From: Mytilus californianus
Lineage: Eukaryota; Mollusca; Bivalvia; Mytilida; Mytilidae
Direction of reading: 5' to 3'
Assembly: GCF_021869535.1 (NCBI RefSeq)
Contig: NW_026262659.1
Span: 10,168,001 to 10,232,000, forward strand
DNA length: 64,000 bases
Made by a program: the position numbers and the translations under genes. Positions 9,700 through 23,503 of this stretch are shown here, piece after piece. The notes beneath the pieces are model-generated. The model made no database searches and was not told where the DNA came from. It saw only the letters and a program-made list of their open reading frames with translations. Numbering within the stretch: the first letter of the stretch is position 1; every line of letters begins with the position of its first letter.

Positions 9700-12600
9700 A
9701 TACGACCGCAAAAATTGAAAATTTTTTGGTCGTATATTGGTATGACGTTGGCGTCGTCATCGTCGTCGTCGTTGTCGTCTGGCGTCGTCCGGCGTCATCC
9801 GAAGACACATTGGTTTTCGCACTCTAACTTTAGTTTAAGTGAATGGGTCTCCATAAAATTTTACCATAAGGTTCAATACCACGAAAGGAAGGTGGGGATT
9901 GATTTTGGGGGTTATGGTACCAACAGTTAAGGAATTAGGGGCCAAAAAGGGGCCAAAAATAAGCATTTTTGTAACTTCCAGACAATAACTTGTGTGTAAG
10001 TGTATGGATCTCTCTGACATTGTACCACAAGGTTCCATATCACAAAGGGAAGGCTGTAATTGATTTTGGGGGTAATTGCCTCAAAATTTTAGGAATTAGG
10101 GGCCAAAAAAGGGGCAAAAAACAAGCATTTGTCTAGTTTCATGACAATAACTTGTGTGTAAGTGTTTGGATATTTCTGAAATTGTACTACAAGGTTCCAC
10201 ATCACAAAGGGAAAGCTGGAATTGAGTTTGGGGGTAATTGCCTGAAACGTTTAGGAATTGGGGGCCAAAAAGGGGCCAAAAATAAGCATTTTTCTAGTTT
10301 CCAGACAATAACTTGTGTTCAAGTGTATGGATCTCTCTGAAATTGTACTGCAAGGTACCATACCACAAAGGGAAGGCAGGGATTGAGTTTGGGGGTGATG
10401 AATCATAAGGGGGTTCAAAAAATTGGGGGGGGGGGGGATTTTTTTTTTTCTTTTTTTTTCTTTTTTTCCTTTTTTTTTTCTTTTAAAATTTTCCATTTTA
10501 AGTTGGTTATTTCTGATTAATATTTAAAAGCAAATAATAATGATATGGTAGGAGATACACACCAAACAGGATGTGTAAATTATTATATAATAAGTATTGT
10601 GCAATAGCAAGAAATTTTCAATTGCACAGTATTGCACAATTGCAAGAAATCGTCAATTGCACAGTATTGCGCAATAGCAAGAAATCTTCAATTGCACAGT
10701 ATTGCGCAATAGCAAGAAATATCCAATAGCACAATATTGCGCAATAGCAAGAAATTGTCAATTGTACAGTATTGCACAATAGCAAGAAATATTCAATTGC
10801 ACAGTATTGTGCAAAAGAAGATACTTCGTATAAATTGCTTATTTCTTGATCAATTTCAATGGGGTTTTATTCTTGAATTCTTGGGGTTCTTTAATATGCT
10901 GAATCTAACCGTGTATTAAGTTTTTGGATTTTGGGCCCCGTTTTTAAATTGGTCCACATTGAAGTCCAAAGGGTCCAAAATTTAACTTTGTTTGATTTCA
11001 TCAAAAATTGAATTATTGGGGTTCTTTGATATGCCGAATCTAACCGTGTATTTAGATTCTTAATTTTTGGTTCCGTTTTCAAATTGGTCTACATTAAGGT
11101 CAAAAGGGTCCAAAATTAAACTTAGTTTGATTTTAACAAAAATTGAATTTTTAGGGTACTTTGATATGCTGAATCTAAACATGTATTTAGATTTTTGATT
11201 ATGGGCCCAGTTTTCAAGTTGGTCCAAATCAGGGTCCAAAATTAAACTTTGTTTGATTTCAACAAAAATTGAATATATGGGGTTCTTTGATATGCTGAAT
11301 CTAACCATGTATTTAGATTTTTGATTTTTTGGCCCCGTTATCAACTTTGTCCACATTGAGGTCAAAAGGGTCCAAAATTAAACTTTGTTTGATTTCATCA
11401 AAAATTGAATTCTTGGGGTTCTTTGATATGCTGAATCTAACCATGTATTTAGATTTTTTATTTGTGGACTCGCTATCAAATTGGTTCATATTGAGGTCAA
11501 AAGGGTCCAAAATTAAACTTTGTTTGATTTCATCAAAAATTGAATTATTGGGGTTCTTTGATATGCCAAATCTAACCGTGTATTTAGATTTTTAATTTTG
11601 GGTCCCGTTTTTAAATTGGTCTACATTAAGGTCCAAAGGGTCCAAAATTAAACTTAGTTTGATTTTAACAAAAATTGAATTCTTGGGGTTCTTTGATATG
11701 CTGAATCTAAACATGTGTTTAGATTTTTGATTATGGGCCCAGTTTTCAAGTTGGTCCAAGTTGGGGTCCAAAATTAAACTTTGTTTGATTTCAACAAAAA
11801 TTGAATATATGGGGTTCTTTGATATGCTGAATCTAAACATGTATTTAGATTTTAGATTTTTGGCCCAGTTTTCAAGTTGGTCCAAATTGGGGTCCAAAAT
11901 TAAACTTTGTTTGATTTCAACAAAAATTGAATATATGGGGTTCTTTGATATGCTGAATCTTGCCATGTATTAAGATTTTTTATTTGTGGGCCCGCTTTCA
12001 AATTGGTTCATATTGAGGTCAAAAGGGTCCAAAATTAAACTTTGTTTGATTTCATCAAAAATTGAATTATTGGGGTTCTTTGATATGCCAAATCTAACCG
12101 TGGATTTAGATTTTTAATTTTGGGTCCCGTTTTTTAAATTGGTCTACATTAAGGTCCAAAGGGTCCAAAATTAAACTTAGTATGATTTTAACAAAAATTG
12201 AATTTTTGGGGTTCTTTGATATGCTGAATCTAAACATGTGTTTAGATTTTTGATTATGGGACCAGTTTTCAAGTTTGTCCAAGTTGGGGTCCAAAATTAA
12301 ACTTTGTTTGATTTCAACAAAAATTGAATATATGGGGTTCTTTGATATGCTGAATCTAAACATGTATTTAGATTTTAGATTTTTGGCCCAGTTTTCAAGT
12401 TGGTCCAAATTGGGGTCCAAAATTAAACTTTGTTTGATTTCAACAAAAATTGAATATATGGGGTTCTTTGATATGCTGAATCTTACCATGTATTTAGATT
12501 TTTTATTTTGTGGGCCTGCTATCAAATTGGTTCATATTGAGGTCAAAAGGGTCCAAAATTAAACTTTGTTTGATTTCATCAAAAATTGAATTATTGGGGT

Positions 12601-13109
12601 TCTTTGATATGCCAAATCCAACCGTGTTTTTAGATTTTTAATTTTGGGTCCCGTTTTTTAAATTGGTCTACATTAAGGTCCAAAGGGTCCAAAATTAAAC
12701 TTAGTTTGATTTTAACAAAAATTGAATTCTTGGGGTACTTTGATATGCTGAATCTAAACATGTGTTTAGATTTTTGATTATGGGACCAGTTTTCAAGTTT
12801 GTCCAAGTTGGGGTCCAAAATTAAACTTTGTTTGATTTCAACAAAAATTGAATATATGGGGTTCTTTGATATGCTGAATCTAACCATGTATTTTGATTTT
12901 GGACATTGGACCATAATAGGTAAATTAAAAAAATTGAAGTTCTTAGACCACATTCTTTCTGTGTCAGAAACCTATGCTGTGTCAAATATTTAATCACAAT
13001 CCAAATTCAGAGCTGTATCAAGCTTGAATGTTGTGTCCATACTTGCCCCAACTGTTCAGGGTTCGACCTCTGCGGTCGTATCAAGCTGCGCCCAGCGAAG
13101 CATTTTATT
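9700..13109 (+). mobile_element. Hairpin-start tandem-core element, copy B
   Basis: Starts ATACGACCGC and ends GCATTTTATT. It has about four 160-bp modules, a 35-bp repeat array at 10600-10815 and a long 130-bp array at 10840-12905. The copy interrupts the first monomer of the TTAA array. Uninterrupted monomers read CCCCC, six T, AACCTGTG (about 17066-17079), whereas here five T precede and one T follows the element. The insertion therefore fell inside an oligo-T run with no target duplication. A subterminal GCGGTCGTAT at 13073-13082 is the inverse of the 5' terminus. Confidence 0.85.
10840..12905. repeat. Roughly 130-bp tandem array in copy B
   Basis: About 15 units with the recurring blocks GGTCCAAAATTAAACTTTGT, TTGATTTCAACAAAAATTGA, GGGGTTCTTTGATATGCTGA and ATCTAACCATGTATTTAGAT. 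Variants with and without a roughly 10-bp GGTCAAAAG segment alternate. Related arrays lie at 6660-7170, 31505-33005, 35390-36605 and 39345-40895. The long minus-strand frames in it reflect units near multiples of three, not genes. Confidence 0.9.
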
Positions 13110-16100
13110 TAACCTGTGTACAAGCTTTAGTAACCATGTAACCTCAAGTTTCCAAAATATTCTATAGAAACCCCAAATAAAGAAATAATGGTGCTTTGAA
13201 ATACCCAAGATATATGTTTATGACTCAGAAATGTTTTACTGCAATGAAATGTAGGATCAACTACCTACAACTGTCAAGTTCAAGGGAATATTTTTTTTTC
13301 GACCTATTTTCGTATGCAACCGGATGTGACGTACTATGATTTGGTGGTATTACACATAAAGAAGACTTTTTTGTTAAATAAACTGAATGTGACTTTTTTC
13401 CTTTGTAATACTGGTTATTTCAAGCATTCCTGTCAAGTTTTGTCATAATCAGTTCAATAGTTTGAGAAAAATCTAGTATAATGTAAGACGACATCTACAG
13501 CGATTCGAGCAAAATTTCTTCGAAAAATCCAAACCAAGCCGCATCATGATAGAATATAGTGTGGACCAATAAATGATCAAATATTTATCTCATCTGCCTA
13601 CAAACAGTTGAATATGATACAAAAGATGACTTTATGATGATAAATACTACTAATGGACCTCTTTGTCTTCCTTATAAGGTCTTTTTTGTCCATTCATACC
13701 TCTCATTTCCTCAAAATTTCTACTTTTTAGGCCAATAAATAAAACTTTTGGGGTAACTTTCACTCATTTATGATAGAAATGTTATTATAAATGATTATTT
13801 GAAGTATTCAAGCTGAATGAACTATCCGTATAAAAGTTTACTGTCTCCAAGGAGGTTTCAATAAGTCCTTACGTAAAACTTAAATTTACGCCGCGTTCCA
13901 GAGAGGGACATAAAAAACTTCTCTTTTGGTGAATAATTTGTTGTTACTACTTTAAAAATAATTTCATTTACTTAAAACTATATATTTATTAAAGTATTTC
14001 TTAGGAAAAATTTTCTAGTATAGCAGAATATAAGAAATAAATAGAGAAAAAGCTCCCCAAAACTCTAAGTATGGCTTGTTCTGTCAACTAATACTCATGG
14101 TAAAGTCCTATTTCAAGGAAATTTTCTCATAAAATGTATTTTGGAGACTCAATCCACTCAGAATATTTCATTATTTGTAATATTTCACTTAAATAGCAAG
14201 AAATTTTAACACATGAGAGTACTCACAAGGTCAAAGGTGCATGTACAGCTTCCCATATTAGGTGTAATACCACCATTGATTTTCCCCTATTAGTCTTTGT
14301 TAAATTTGCACTTTTCAAAAAATTGTGCAGAATTTATCTTTGTTTCAAATAAAGAAATACTTGGCATGAGTAAAGATTTATCCTGTCCAGTACTATAGAA
14401 ACAATTTTTAACCTGTGTACAAGCTTTAGTAACCATGTAACCTCAAGTTTCCAAAATATTCTATAGAAACCCCAAATAAAGAAATAATGGTGCTTTGAAA
14501 TACCCAAGATATATGTTTATGACTCAGAAATGTTTTACTGCAATGAAATGTAGGATCAACTACCTACAACTGTCAAGTTCAAGGGAATATTTTTTTTCGA
14601 CCTATTTTCGTATGCAACCGGATGTGACGTACTATGATTTGGTGGTATTACACCTAAAGAAGACTTTTTTGTTAAATAAACTGAATGTGACTTTTTTCCT
14701 TTGTAATACTGGTTATTTCAAGCATTCCTGTCAAGTTTTGTCATAATCAGTTCAATAGTTTGAGAAAAATCTAGAATAATGTAAGACGACATCTACAGCG
14801 ATTCGAGCAAAATTTCTTCGAAAAATCCAAACCAAGCCGCATCATGATAGAATATAGTGTGGACCAATAAATGATCAAATATTTATCTCATCTGCCTACA
14901 AACAGTTGAATATGATACAAAAGATGACTTTATGATGATAAATACTACTAATGGACCTCTTTGTCTTCCTTATAAGGTCTTTTTTGTCCATTCATACCTC
15001 TCATTTCCTCAAAATTTCTACTTTTTAGGCCAATAAATAAAACTTTTGGGGTAACTTTCACTCATTTATGATAGAAATGTTATTATAAATGATTATTTGA
15101 AGTATTCAAGCTGAATGAACTATCCGTATAAAAGTTTACTGTCTCCAAGGAGGTTTCAATAAGTCCTTACGTAAAACTTAAATTTACGCCGCGTTCCAGA
15201 GAGGGACATAAAAAACTTCTCTTTTGGTGAATAATTTGTTGTTACTACTTTAAAAATAATTTCATTTACTTAAAACTATATATTTATTAAAGTATTTCTT
15301 AGGAAAAATTTTCTAGTATAGCAGAATATAAGAAATAAATAGAGAAAAAGCTCCCCAAAACTCTAAGTATGGCTTGTTCTGTCAACTAATACTCATGGTA
15401 AAGTCCTATTTCAAGGAAATTTTCTCATAAAATGTATTTTGGAGACTCAATCCACTCAGAATATTTCATTATTTGTAATATTTCACTTAAATAGCAAGAA
15501 ATTTTAACACATGAGAGTACTCACAAGGTCAAAGGTGCATGTACAGCTTCCCATATTAGGTGTAATACCACCATTGATTTTCCCCTATTAGTCTTTGTTA
15601 AATTTGCACTTTTCAAAAAATTGTGCAGAATTTATCTTTGTTTCAAATAAAGAAATACTTGGCATGAGTAAAGATTTATCCTGTCCAGTACTATAGAAAC
15701 AATTTTTAACCTGTGTACAAGCTTTAGTAACCATGTAACCTCAAGTTTCCAAAATATTCTATAGAAACCCCAAATAAAGAAATAATGGTGCTTTGAAATA
15801 CCCAAGATATATGTTTATGACTCAGAAATGTTTTACTGCAATGAAATGTAGGATCAACTACCTACAACTGTCAAGTTCAAGGGAATATTTTTTTTCGACC
15901 TATTTTCGTATGCAACCGGATGTGACGTACTATGATTTGGTGGTATTACACCTAAAGAAGACTTTTTTGTTAAATAAACTGAATGTGACTTTTTTCCTTT
16001 GTAATACTGGTTATTTCAAGCATTCCTGTCAAGTTTTGTCATAATCAGTTCAATAGTTTGAGAAAAATCTAGAATAATGTAAGACGACATCTACAGCGAT

Positions 16101-19100
16101 TCGAGCAAAATTTCTTCGAAAAATCCAAACCAAGCCGCATCATGATAGAATATAGTGTGGACCAATAAATGATCAAATATTTATCTCATCTGCCTACAAA
16201 CAGTTGAATATGATACAAAAGATGACTTTATGATGATAAATACTACTAATGGACCTCTTTGTCTTCCTTATAAGGTCTCTTTTGGTCCATTCATACCTCT
16301 CATTTCCTCAAAATTTCTACTTTTTAGGCCAATAAATAAAACTTTTGGGGTAACTTTCACTCATTTATGATAGAAATGTTATTATAAATGATTATTTGAA
16401 GTATTCAAGCTGAATGAACTATCCGTATAAAAGTTTACTGTCTCCAAGGAGGTTTCAATAAGTCCTTACGTAAAACTTAAATTTACGCCGCGTTCCAGAG
16501 AGGGACATAAAAAACTTCTCTTTTGGTGAATAATTTGTTGTTACTGCTTTAAAAATAATTTCATTTACTTAAAACTATATATTTATTAAAGTATTTCTTA
16601 GGAAAAATTTTCTAGTATAGCAGAATATAAGAAATAAGGAGAAAAAGCTCCCCAAAACTCTAAGTATGGCTTGTTCTGTCAACTAATACTCATGGTAAAG
16701 TCCTATTTCAAGGAAATTTTCTCATAAAATGTATTTTGGAGACTCAATCCACTCAGAATATTTCATTATTTGTAATATTTCACTTAAATAGCAAGAAATT
16801 TTAACACATGAGAGTACTCACAAGGTCAAAGGTGCATGTACAGCTTCCCATATTAGGTGTAATACCACCATTGATTTTCCCCTATTAGTCTTTGTTAAAT
16901 TTGCACTTTTCAAAAAATTGTGCAGAATTTATCTTTGTTTCAAATAAAGAAATACTTGGCATGAGTAAAGATTTATCCTGTCCAGTACTATAGAAAAAAT
17001 TTCACATAACATTTCATTGCATATAAGAAAATAACCATCACTGGAAGTTAACCAATCAAATTTTCCCCCTTTTTTAACCTGTGTACAAGCTTTAGTAACC
17101 ATGTAACCTCAAGTTTCCAAAATATTCTATAGAAACCCCAAATAAAGAAATAATGGTGCTTTGAAATACCCAAGATATATGTTTATGACTCAGAAATGTT
17201 TTACTGCAATGAAATGTAGGATCAACTACCTACAACTGTCAAGTTCAAGGGAATATTTTTTTTCGACCTATTTTCGTATGCAACCGGATGTGACGTACTA
17301 TGATTTGGTGGTATTACACCTAAAGAAGACTTTTTTGTTAAATAAACTGAATGTGACTTTTTTCCTTTGTAATACTGGTTATTTCAAGCATTCCTGTCAA
17401 GTTTTGTCATAATCAGTTCAATAGTTTGAGAAAAATCTAGAATAATGTAAGACGACATCTACAGCGATTCGAGCAAAATTTCTTCGAAAAATCCAAACCA
17501 AGCCGCATCATGATAGAATATAGTGTGGACCAATAAATGATCAAATATTTATCTCATCTGCCTACAAACAGTTGAATATGATACAAAAGATGACTTTATG
17601 ATGATAAATACTACTAATGGACCTCTTTGTCTTCCTTATAAGGTCTTTTTTGTCCATTCATACCTCTCATTTCCTCAAAATTTCTACTTTTTAGGCCAAT
17701 AAATAAAACTTTTGGGGTAACTTTCACTCATTTATGATAGAAATGTTATTATAAATGATTATTTGAAGTATTCAAGCTGAATGAACTATCCGTATAAAAG
17801 TTTACTGTCTCCAAGGAGGTTTCAATAAGTCCTTACGTAAAACTTAAATTTACGCCGCGTTCCAGAGAGGGACATAAAAAACTTCTCTTTTGGTGAATAA
17901 TTTGTTGTTACTACTTTAAAAATAATTTCATTTACTTAAAACTATATATTTATTAAAGTATTTCTTAGGAAAAATTTTCTAGTATAGCAGAATATAAGAA
18001 ATAAATAGAGAAAAAGCTCCCCAAAACTCTAAGTATGGCTTGTTCTGTCAACTAATACTCATGGTAAAGTCCTATTTCAAGGAAATTTTCTCATAAAATG
18101 TATTTTGGAGACTCAATCCACTCAGAATATTTCATTATTTGTAATATTTCACTTAAATAGCAAGAAATTTTAACACATGAGAGTACTCACAAGGTCAAAG
18201 GTGCATGTACAGCTTCCCATATTAGGTGTAATACCACCATTGATTTTCCCCTATTAGTCTTTGTTAAATTTGCACTTTTCAAAAAATTGTGCAGAATTTA
18301 TCTTTGTTTCAAATAAAGAAATACTTGGCATGAGTAAAGATTTATCCTGTCCAGTACTATAGAAACAATTTTTAACCTGTGTACAAGCTTTAGTAACCAT
18401 GTAACCTCAAGTTTCCAAAATATTCTATAGAAACCCCAAATAAAGAAATAATGGTGCTTTGAAATACCCAAGATATATGTTTATGACTCAGAAATGTTTT
18501 ACTGCAATGAAATGTAGGATCAACTACCTACAACTGTCAAGTTCAAGGGAATATTTTTTTTCGACCTATTTTCGTATGCAACCGGATGTGACGTACTATG
18601 ATTTGGTGGTATTACACCTAAAGAAGACTTTTTTGTTAAATAAACTGAATGTGACTTTTTTCCTTTGTAATACTGGTTATTTCAAGCATTCCTGTCAAGT
18701 TTTGTCATAATCAGTTCAATAGTTTGAGAAAAATCTAGAATAATGTAAGACGACATCTACAGCGATTCGAGCAAAATTTCTTCGAAAAATCCAAACCAAG
18801 CCGCATCATGATAGAATATAGTGTGGACCAATAAATGATCAAATATTTATCTCATCTGCCTACAAACAGTTGAATATGATACAAAAGATGACTTTATGAT
18901 GATAAATACTACTAATGGACCTCTTTGTCTTCCTTATAAGGTCTCTTTTGGTCCATTCATACCTCTCATTTCCTCAAAATTTCTACTTTTTAGGCCAATA
19001 AATAAAACTTTTGGGGTAACTTTCACTCATTTATGATAGAAATGTTATTATAAATGATTATTTGAAGTATTCAAGCTGAATGAACTATCCGTATAAAAGT

Positions 19101-22100
19101 TTACTGTCTCCAAGGAGGTTTCAATAAGTCCTTACGTAAAACTTAAATTTACGCCGCGTTCCAGAGAGGGACATAAAAAACTTCTCTTTTGGTGAATAAT
19201 TTGTTGTTACTGCTTTAAAAATAATTTCATTTACTTAAAACTATATATTTATTAAAGTATTTCTTAGGAAAAATTTTCTAGTATAGCAGAATATAAGAAA
19301 TAAGGAGAAAAAGCTCCCCAAAACTCTAAGTATGGCTTGTTCTGTCAACTAATACTCATGGTAAAGTCCTATTTCAAGGAAATTTTCTCATAAAATGTAT
19401 TTTGGAGACTCAATCCACTCAGAATATTTCATTATTTGTAATATTTCACTTAAATAGCAAGAAATTTTAACACATGAGAGTACTCACAAGGTCAAAGGTG
19501 CATGTACAGCTTCCCATATTAGGTGTAATACCACCATTGATTTTCCCCTATTAGTCTTTGTTAAATTTGCACTTTTCAAAAAATTGTGCAGAATTTATCT
19601 TTGTTTCAAATAAAGAAATACTTGGCATGAGTAAAGATTTATCCTGTCCAGTACTATAGAAAAAATTTCACATAACATTTCATTGCATATAAGAAAATAA
19701 CCATCACTGGAAGTTAACCAATCAAATTTTCCCCCTTTTTTAACCTGTGTACAAGCTTTAGTAACCATGTAACCTCAAGTTTCCAAAATATTCTATAGAA
19801 ACCCCAAATAAAGAAATAATGGTGCTTTGAAATACCCAAGATATATGTTTATGACTCAGAAATGTTTTACTGCAATGAAATGTAGGATCAACTACCTACA
19901 ACTGTCAAGTTCAAGGGAATATTTTTTTTCGACCTATTTTCGTATGCAACCGGATGTGACGTACTATGATTTGGTGGTATTACACCTAAAGAAGACTTTT
20001 TTGTTAAATAAACTGAATGTGACTTTTTTCCTTTGTAATACTGGTTATTTCAAGCATTCCTGTCAAGTTTTGTCATAATCAGTTCAATAGTTTGAGAAAA
20101 ATCTAGAATAATGTAAGACGACATCTACAGCGATTCGAGCAAAATTTCTTCGAAAAATCCAAACCAAGCCGCATCATGATAGAATATAGTGTGGACCAAT
20201 AAATGATCAAATATTTATCTCATCTGCCTACAAACAGTTGAATATGATACAAAAGATGACTTTATGATGATAAATACTACTAATGGACCTCTTTGTCTTC
20301 CTTATAAGGTCTTTTTTGTCCATTCATACCTCTCATTTCCTCAAAATTTCTACTTTTTAGGCCAATAAATAAAACTTTTGGGGTAACTTTCACTCATTTA
20401 TGATAGAAATGTTATTATAAATGATTATTTGAAGTATTCAAGCTGAATGAACTATCCGTATAAAAGTTTACTGTCTCCAAGGAGGTTTCAATAAGTCCTT
20501 ACGTAAAACTTAAATTTACGCCGCGTTCCAGAGAGGGACATAAAAAACTTCTCTTTTGGTGAATAATTTGTTGTTACTACTTTAAAAATAATTTCATTTA
20601 CTTAAAACTATATATTTATTAAAGTATTTCTTAGGAAAAATTTTCTAGTATAGCAGAATATAAGAAATAAATAGAGAAAAAGCTCCCCAAAACTCTAAGT
20701 ATGGCTTGTTCTGTCAACTAATACTCATGGTAAAGTCCTATTTCAAGGAAATTTTCTCATAAAATGTATTTTGGAGACTCAATCCACTCAGAATATTTCA
20801 TTATTTGTAATATTTCACTTAAATAGCAAGAAATTTTAACACATGAGAGTACTCACAAGGTCAAAGGTGCATGTACAGCTTCCCATATTAGGTGTAATAC
20901 CACCATTGATTTTCCCCTATTAGTCTTTGTTAAATTTGCACTTTTCAAAAAATTGTGCAGAATTTATCTTTGTTTCAAATAAAGAAATACTTGGCATGAG
21001 TAAAGATTTATCCTGTCCAGTACTATAGAAACAATTTTTAACCTGTGTACAAGCTTTAGTAACCATGTAACCTCAAGTTTCCAAAATATTCTATAGAAAC
21101 CCCAAATAAAGAAATAATGGTGCTTTGAAATACCCAAGATATATGTTTATGACTCAGAAATGTTTTACTGCAATGAAATGTAGGATCAACTACCTACAAC
21201 TGTCAAGTTCAAGGGAATATTTTTTTTCGACCTATTTTCGTATGCAACCGGATGTGACGTACTATGATTTGGTGGTATTACACCTAAAGAAGACTTTTTT
21301 GTTAAATAAACTGAATGTGACTTTTTTCCTTTGTAATACTGGTTATTTCAAGCATTCCTGTCAAGTTTTGTCATAATCAGTTCAATAGTTTGAGAAAAAT
21401 CTAGAATAATGTAAGACGACATCTACAGCGATTCGAGCAAAATTTCTTCGAAAAATCCAAACCAAGCCGCATCATGATAGAATATAGTGTGGACCAATAA
21501 ATGATCAAATATTTATCTCATCTGCCTACAAACAGTTGAATATGATACAAAAGATGACTTTATGATGATAAATACTACTAATGGACCTCTTTGTCTTCCT
21601 TATAAGGTCTCTTTTGGTCCATTCATACCTCTCATTTCCTCAAAATTTCTACTTTTTAGGCCAATAAATAAAACTTTTGGGGTAACTTTCACTCATTTAT
21701 GATAGAAATGTTATTATAAATGATTATTTGAAGTATTCAAGCTGAATGAACTATCCGTATAAAAGTTTACTGTCTCCAAGGAGGTTTCAATAAGTCCTTA
21801 CGTAAAACTTAAATTTACGCCGCGTTCCAGAGAGGGACATAAAAAACTTCTCTTTTGGTGAATAATTTGTTGTTACTGCTTTAAAAATAATTTCATTTAC
21901 TTAAAACTATATATTTATTAAAGTATTTCTTAGGAAAAATTTTCTAGTATAGCAGAATATAAGAAATAAGGAGAAAAAGCTCCCCAAAACTCTAAGTATG
22001 GCTTGTTCTGTCAACTAATACTCATGGTAAAGTCCTATTTCAAGGAAATTTTCTCATAAAATGTATTTTGGAGACTCAATCCACTCAGAATATTTCATTA

Positions 22101-22652
22101 TTTGTAATATTTCACTTAAATAGCAAGAAATTTTAACACATGAGAGTACTCACAAGGTCAAAGGTGCATGTACAGCTTCCCATATTAGGTGTAATACCAC
22201 CATTGATTTTCCCCTATTAGTCTTTGTTAAATTTGCACTTTTCAAAAAATTGTGCAGAATTTATCTTTGTTTCAAATAAAGAAATACTTGGCATGAGTAA
22301 AGATTTATCCTGTCCAGTACTATAGAAAAAATTTCACATAACATTTCATTGCATATAAGAAAATAACCATCACTGGAAGTTAACCAATCAAATTTTCCCC
22401 CTTTTTTAACCTGTGTACAAGCTTTAGTAACCATGTAACCTCAAGTTTCCAAAATATTCTATAGAAACCCCAAATAAAGAAATAATGGTGCTTTGAAATA
22501 CCCAAGATATATGTTTATGACTCAGAAATGTTTTACTGCAATGAAATGTAGGATCAACTACCTACAACTGTCAAGTTCAAGGGAATATTTTTTTTCGACC
22601 TATTTTCGTATGCAACCGGATGTGACGTACTATGATTTGGTGGTATTACACC
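13110..22652. repeat. 2,666-bp dimeric higher-order repeat
   Basis: Type A units (1298 bp) have GGTCTTTTTTGTCC and AAATAGAG and end in ACAATTTT. Type B units (1368 bp) have GGTCTCTTTTGGTCC and AAGGAG and carry about 70 extra bases (CACATAACATTTCATTGCAT and onward). The order is A A B A B A B plus a truncated unit. The first unit (13110-14408) is the most diverged, as expected at an array edge. The near identity of the others points to recent amplification or homogenisation. Confidence 0.9.
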
Positions 22653-22656
22653 TTAA

Positions 22657-23139
22657 GAGTAGCCAATAATTACAATTTAAGATTCCTTTCCCTTAAGAAA
22701 TTGTAATTATCATATTAAACCACCTTCCATCAAATTTAAAGTAATTAAATATTTTTTTCAGAGGACTAGTCTGTTCAAATTTAAGAACACTCATCAATAA
22801 GGCTGAGTCCATTATACATCTTTTTGGATTAAAGAGAATGGAAGGAACATATTGAGATCCTTATAAATATTCAAAGTAAAGTAAAATGAACATGAGCAAG
22901 AGTCTCTTTTACATTTTTCCTGTAATATGTGGTAATAAACACGCCATTGTACATAGAAAAAGCTGGATCCCATAATAGTTTTCTTCCAGTTAACATTACA
23001 TACAGGCTGCAGTTTAAGTTTTTAAAACATTTATTAGATTCATAAACTATCCTGGATTTTTACCAAACTTGGATAGAAGCTACTTACAATCAAAAGATAG
23101 TATAGAGAGGAATATTTTTATTAATTTTTTCCTCATTTT
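22657..23139. other. Unassigned sequence after the array
   Basis: AT-rich sequence with no recognised coding frame or repeat. A short inverted pair (TAATTACAATTTAAGA against AAGAAATTGTAATTA, 22667-22709) is present right after the TTAA flank. Confidence 0.4.
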
Positions 23140-23420
23140 TGTAGAGCCTGCGATTAACAGCAAAAGTAGGCGAGACACTGGGTTCCGCGGAATCCTTACG
23201 AATTTTTTAAGTATAAACTCCAAAACGTAAAATCTAAAATTTATAAAAAAAGAAAGGGAGCTTACGTCAATAGATATAAACAATTCACCAAAGTTTTATG
23301 CAATTTTATTAAAGCATTTTTAAGTTAATGTCTGACATGTTGACAAAGGACGGACAGACAGGCGGACAACGGTATACCATTATACATCCCGTAAAAAGGC
23401 GTATAAAAATGAGAAAACCC
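23140..23420 (-). repeat. Degraded interspersed element fragment
   Basis: Contains GGACGGACAGACAGGCGGACAA and a CATTATACATCCCGTAAAAA block typical of the ends of bivalve elements with internal tandem modules, plus TAGAGCCTGCG near 23144. It is degraded; exact borders are not visible. Confidence 0.4.
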
Positions 23421-23503
23421 CATACTGTATATTCTGCTGTAAAAGAGCCCAACATGTTTATATTGATATAAAGATTCAAAATTTATTAAAATAAATGGGG
23501 ATA

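Larger units (their letters stand above)
9482..22652. mobile_element. TTAA-flanked composite TIR element expanded into a tandem array
   Basis: Bounded by TTAA on both sides (9478-9481 and 22653-22656) and by 15-bp terminal inverted repeats, GGTGTAATACCACCA and its complement. Inside, a TIR-bounded 394-bp element (for example 14261-14654) alternates with a 904-bp spacer. Counting monomers from TAACCTGTGTACAAGC gives starts at 13110, 14409, 15707, 17075, 18373, 19741, 21039 and 22407. After the first unit, 1298-bp and 1368-bp types alternate as a 2,666-bp dimer. The TTAA target fits piggyBac or Kolobok elements. No transposase is seen. The 83-codon frame recurring in six units is not evidence of a gene. 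The hairpin element copy B interrupts the first unit. Confidence 0.8.

Noticed and set aside
10840-12960. Long minus-strand frames rich in KSKYMFRFSISKNPKNSIF-type repeats (also near 32000, 36000 and 40300)
   Set aside because: They follow the roughly 130-bp tandem units, occur on both strands, stop irregularly with unit indels and are present in every copy of a non-coding mobile element.
14495-21376. An identical 83-codon frame recurring six times (14495, 15793, 17161, 18459, 19827, 21125)
   Set aside because: It is carried along in a TTAA-flanked tandem repeat, spans one TIR and the spacer boundary, is frame-shifted in the first unit (extra T near 13297) and shows no domain. Identity reflects recent array homogenisation, not protein conservation.
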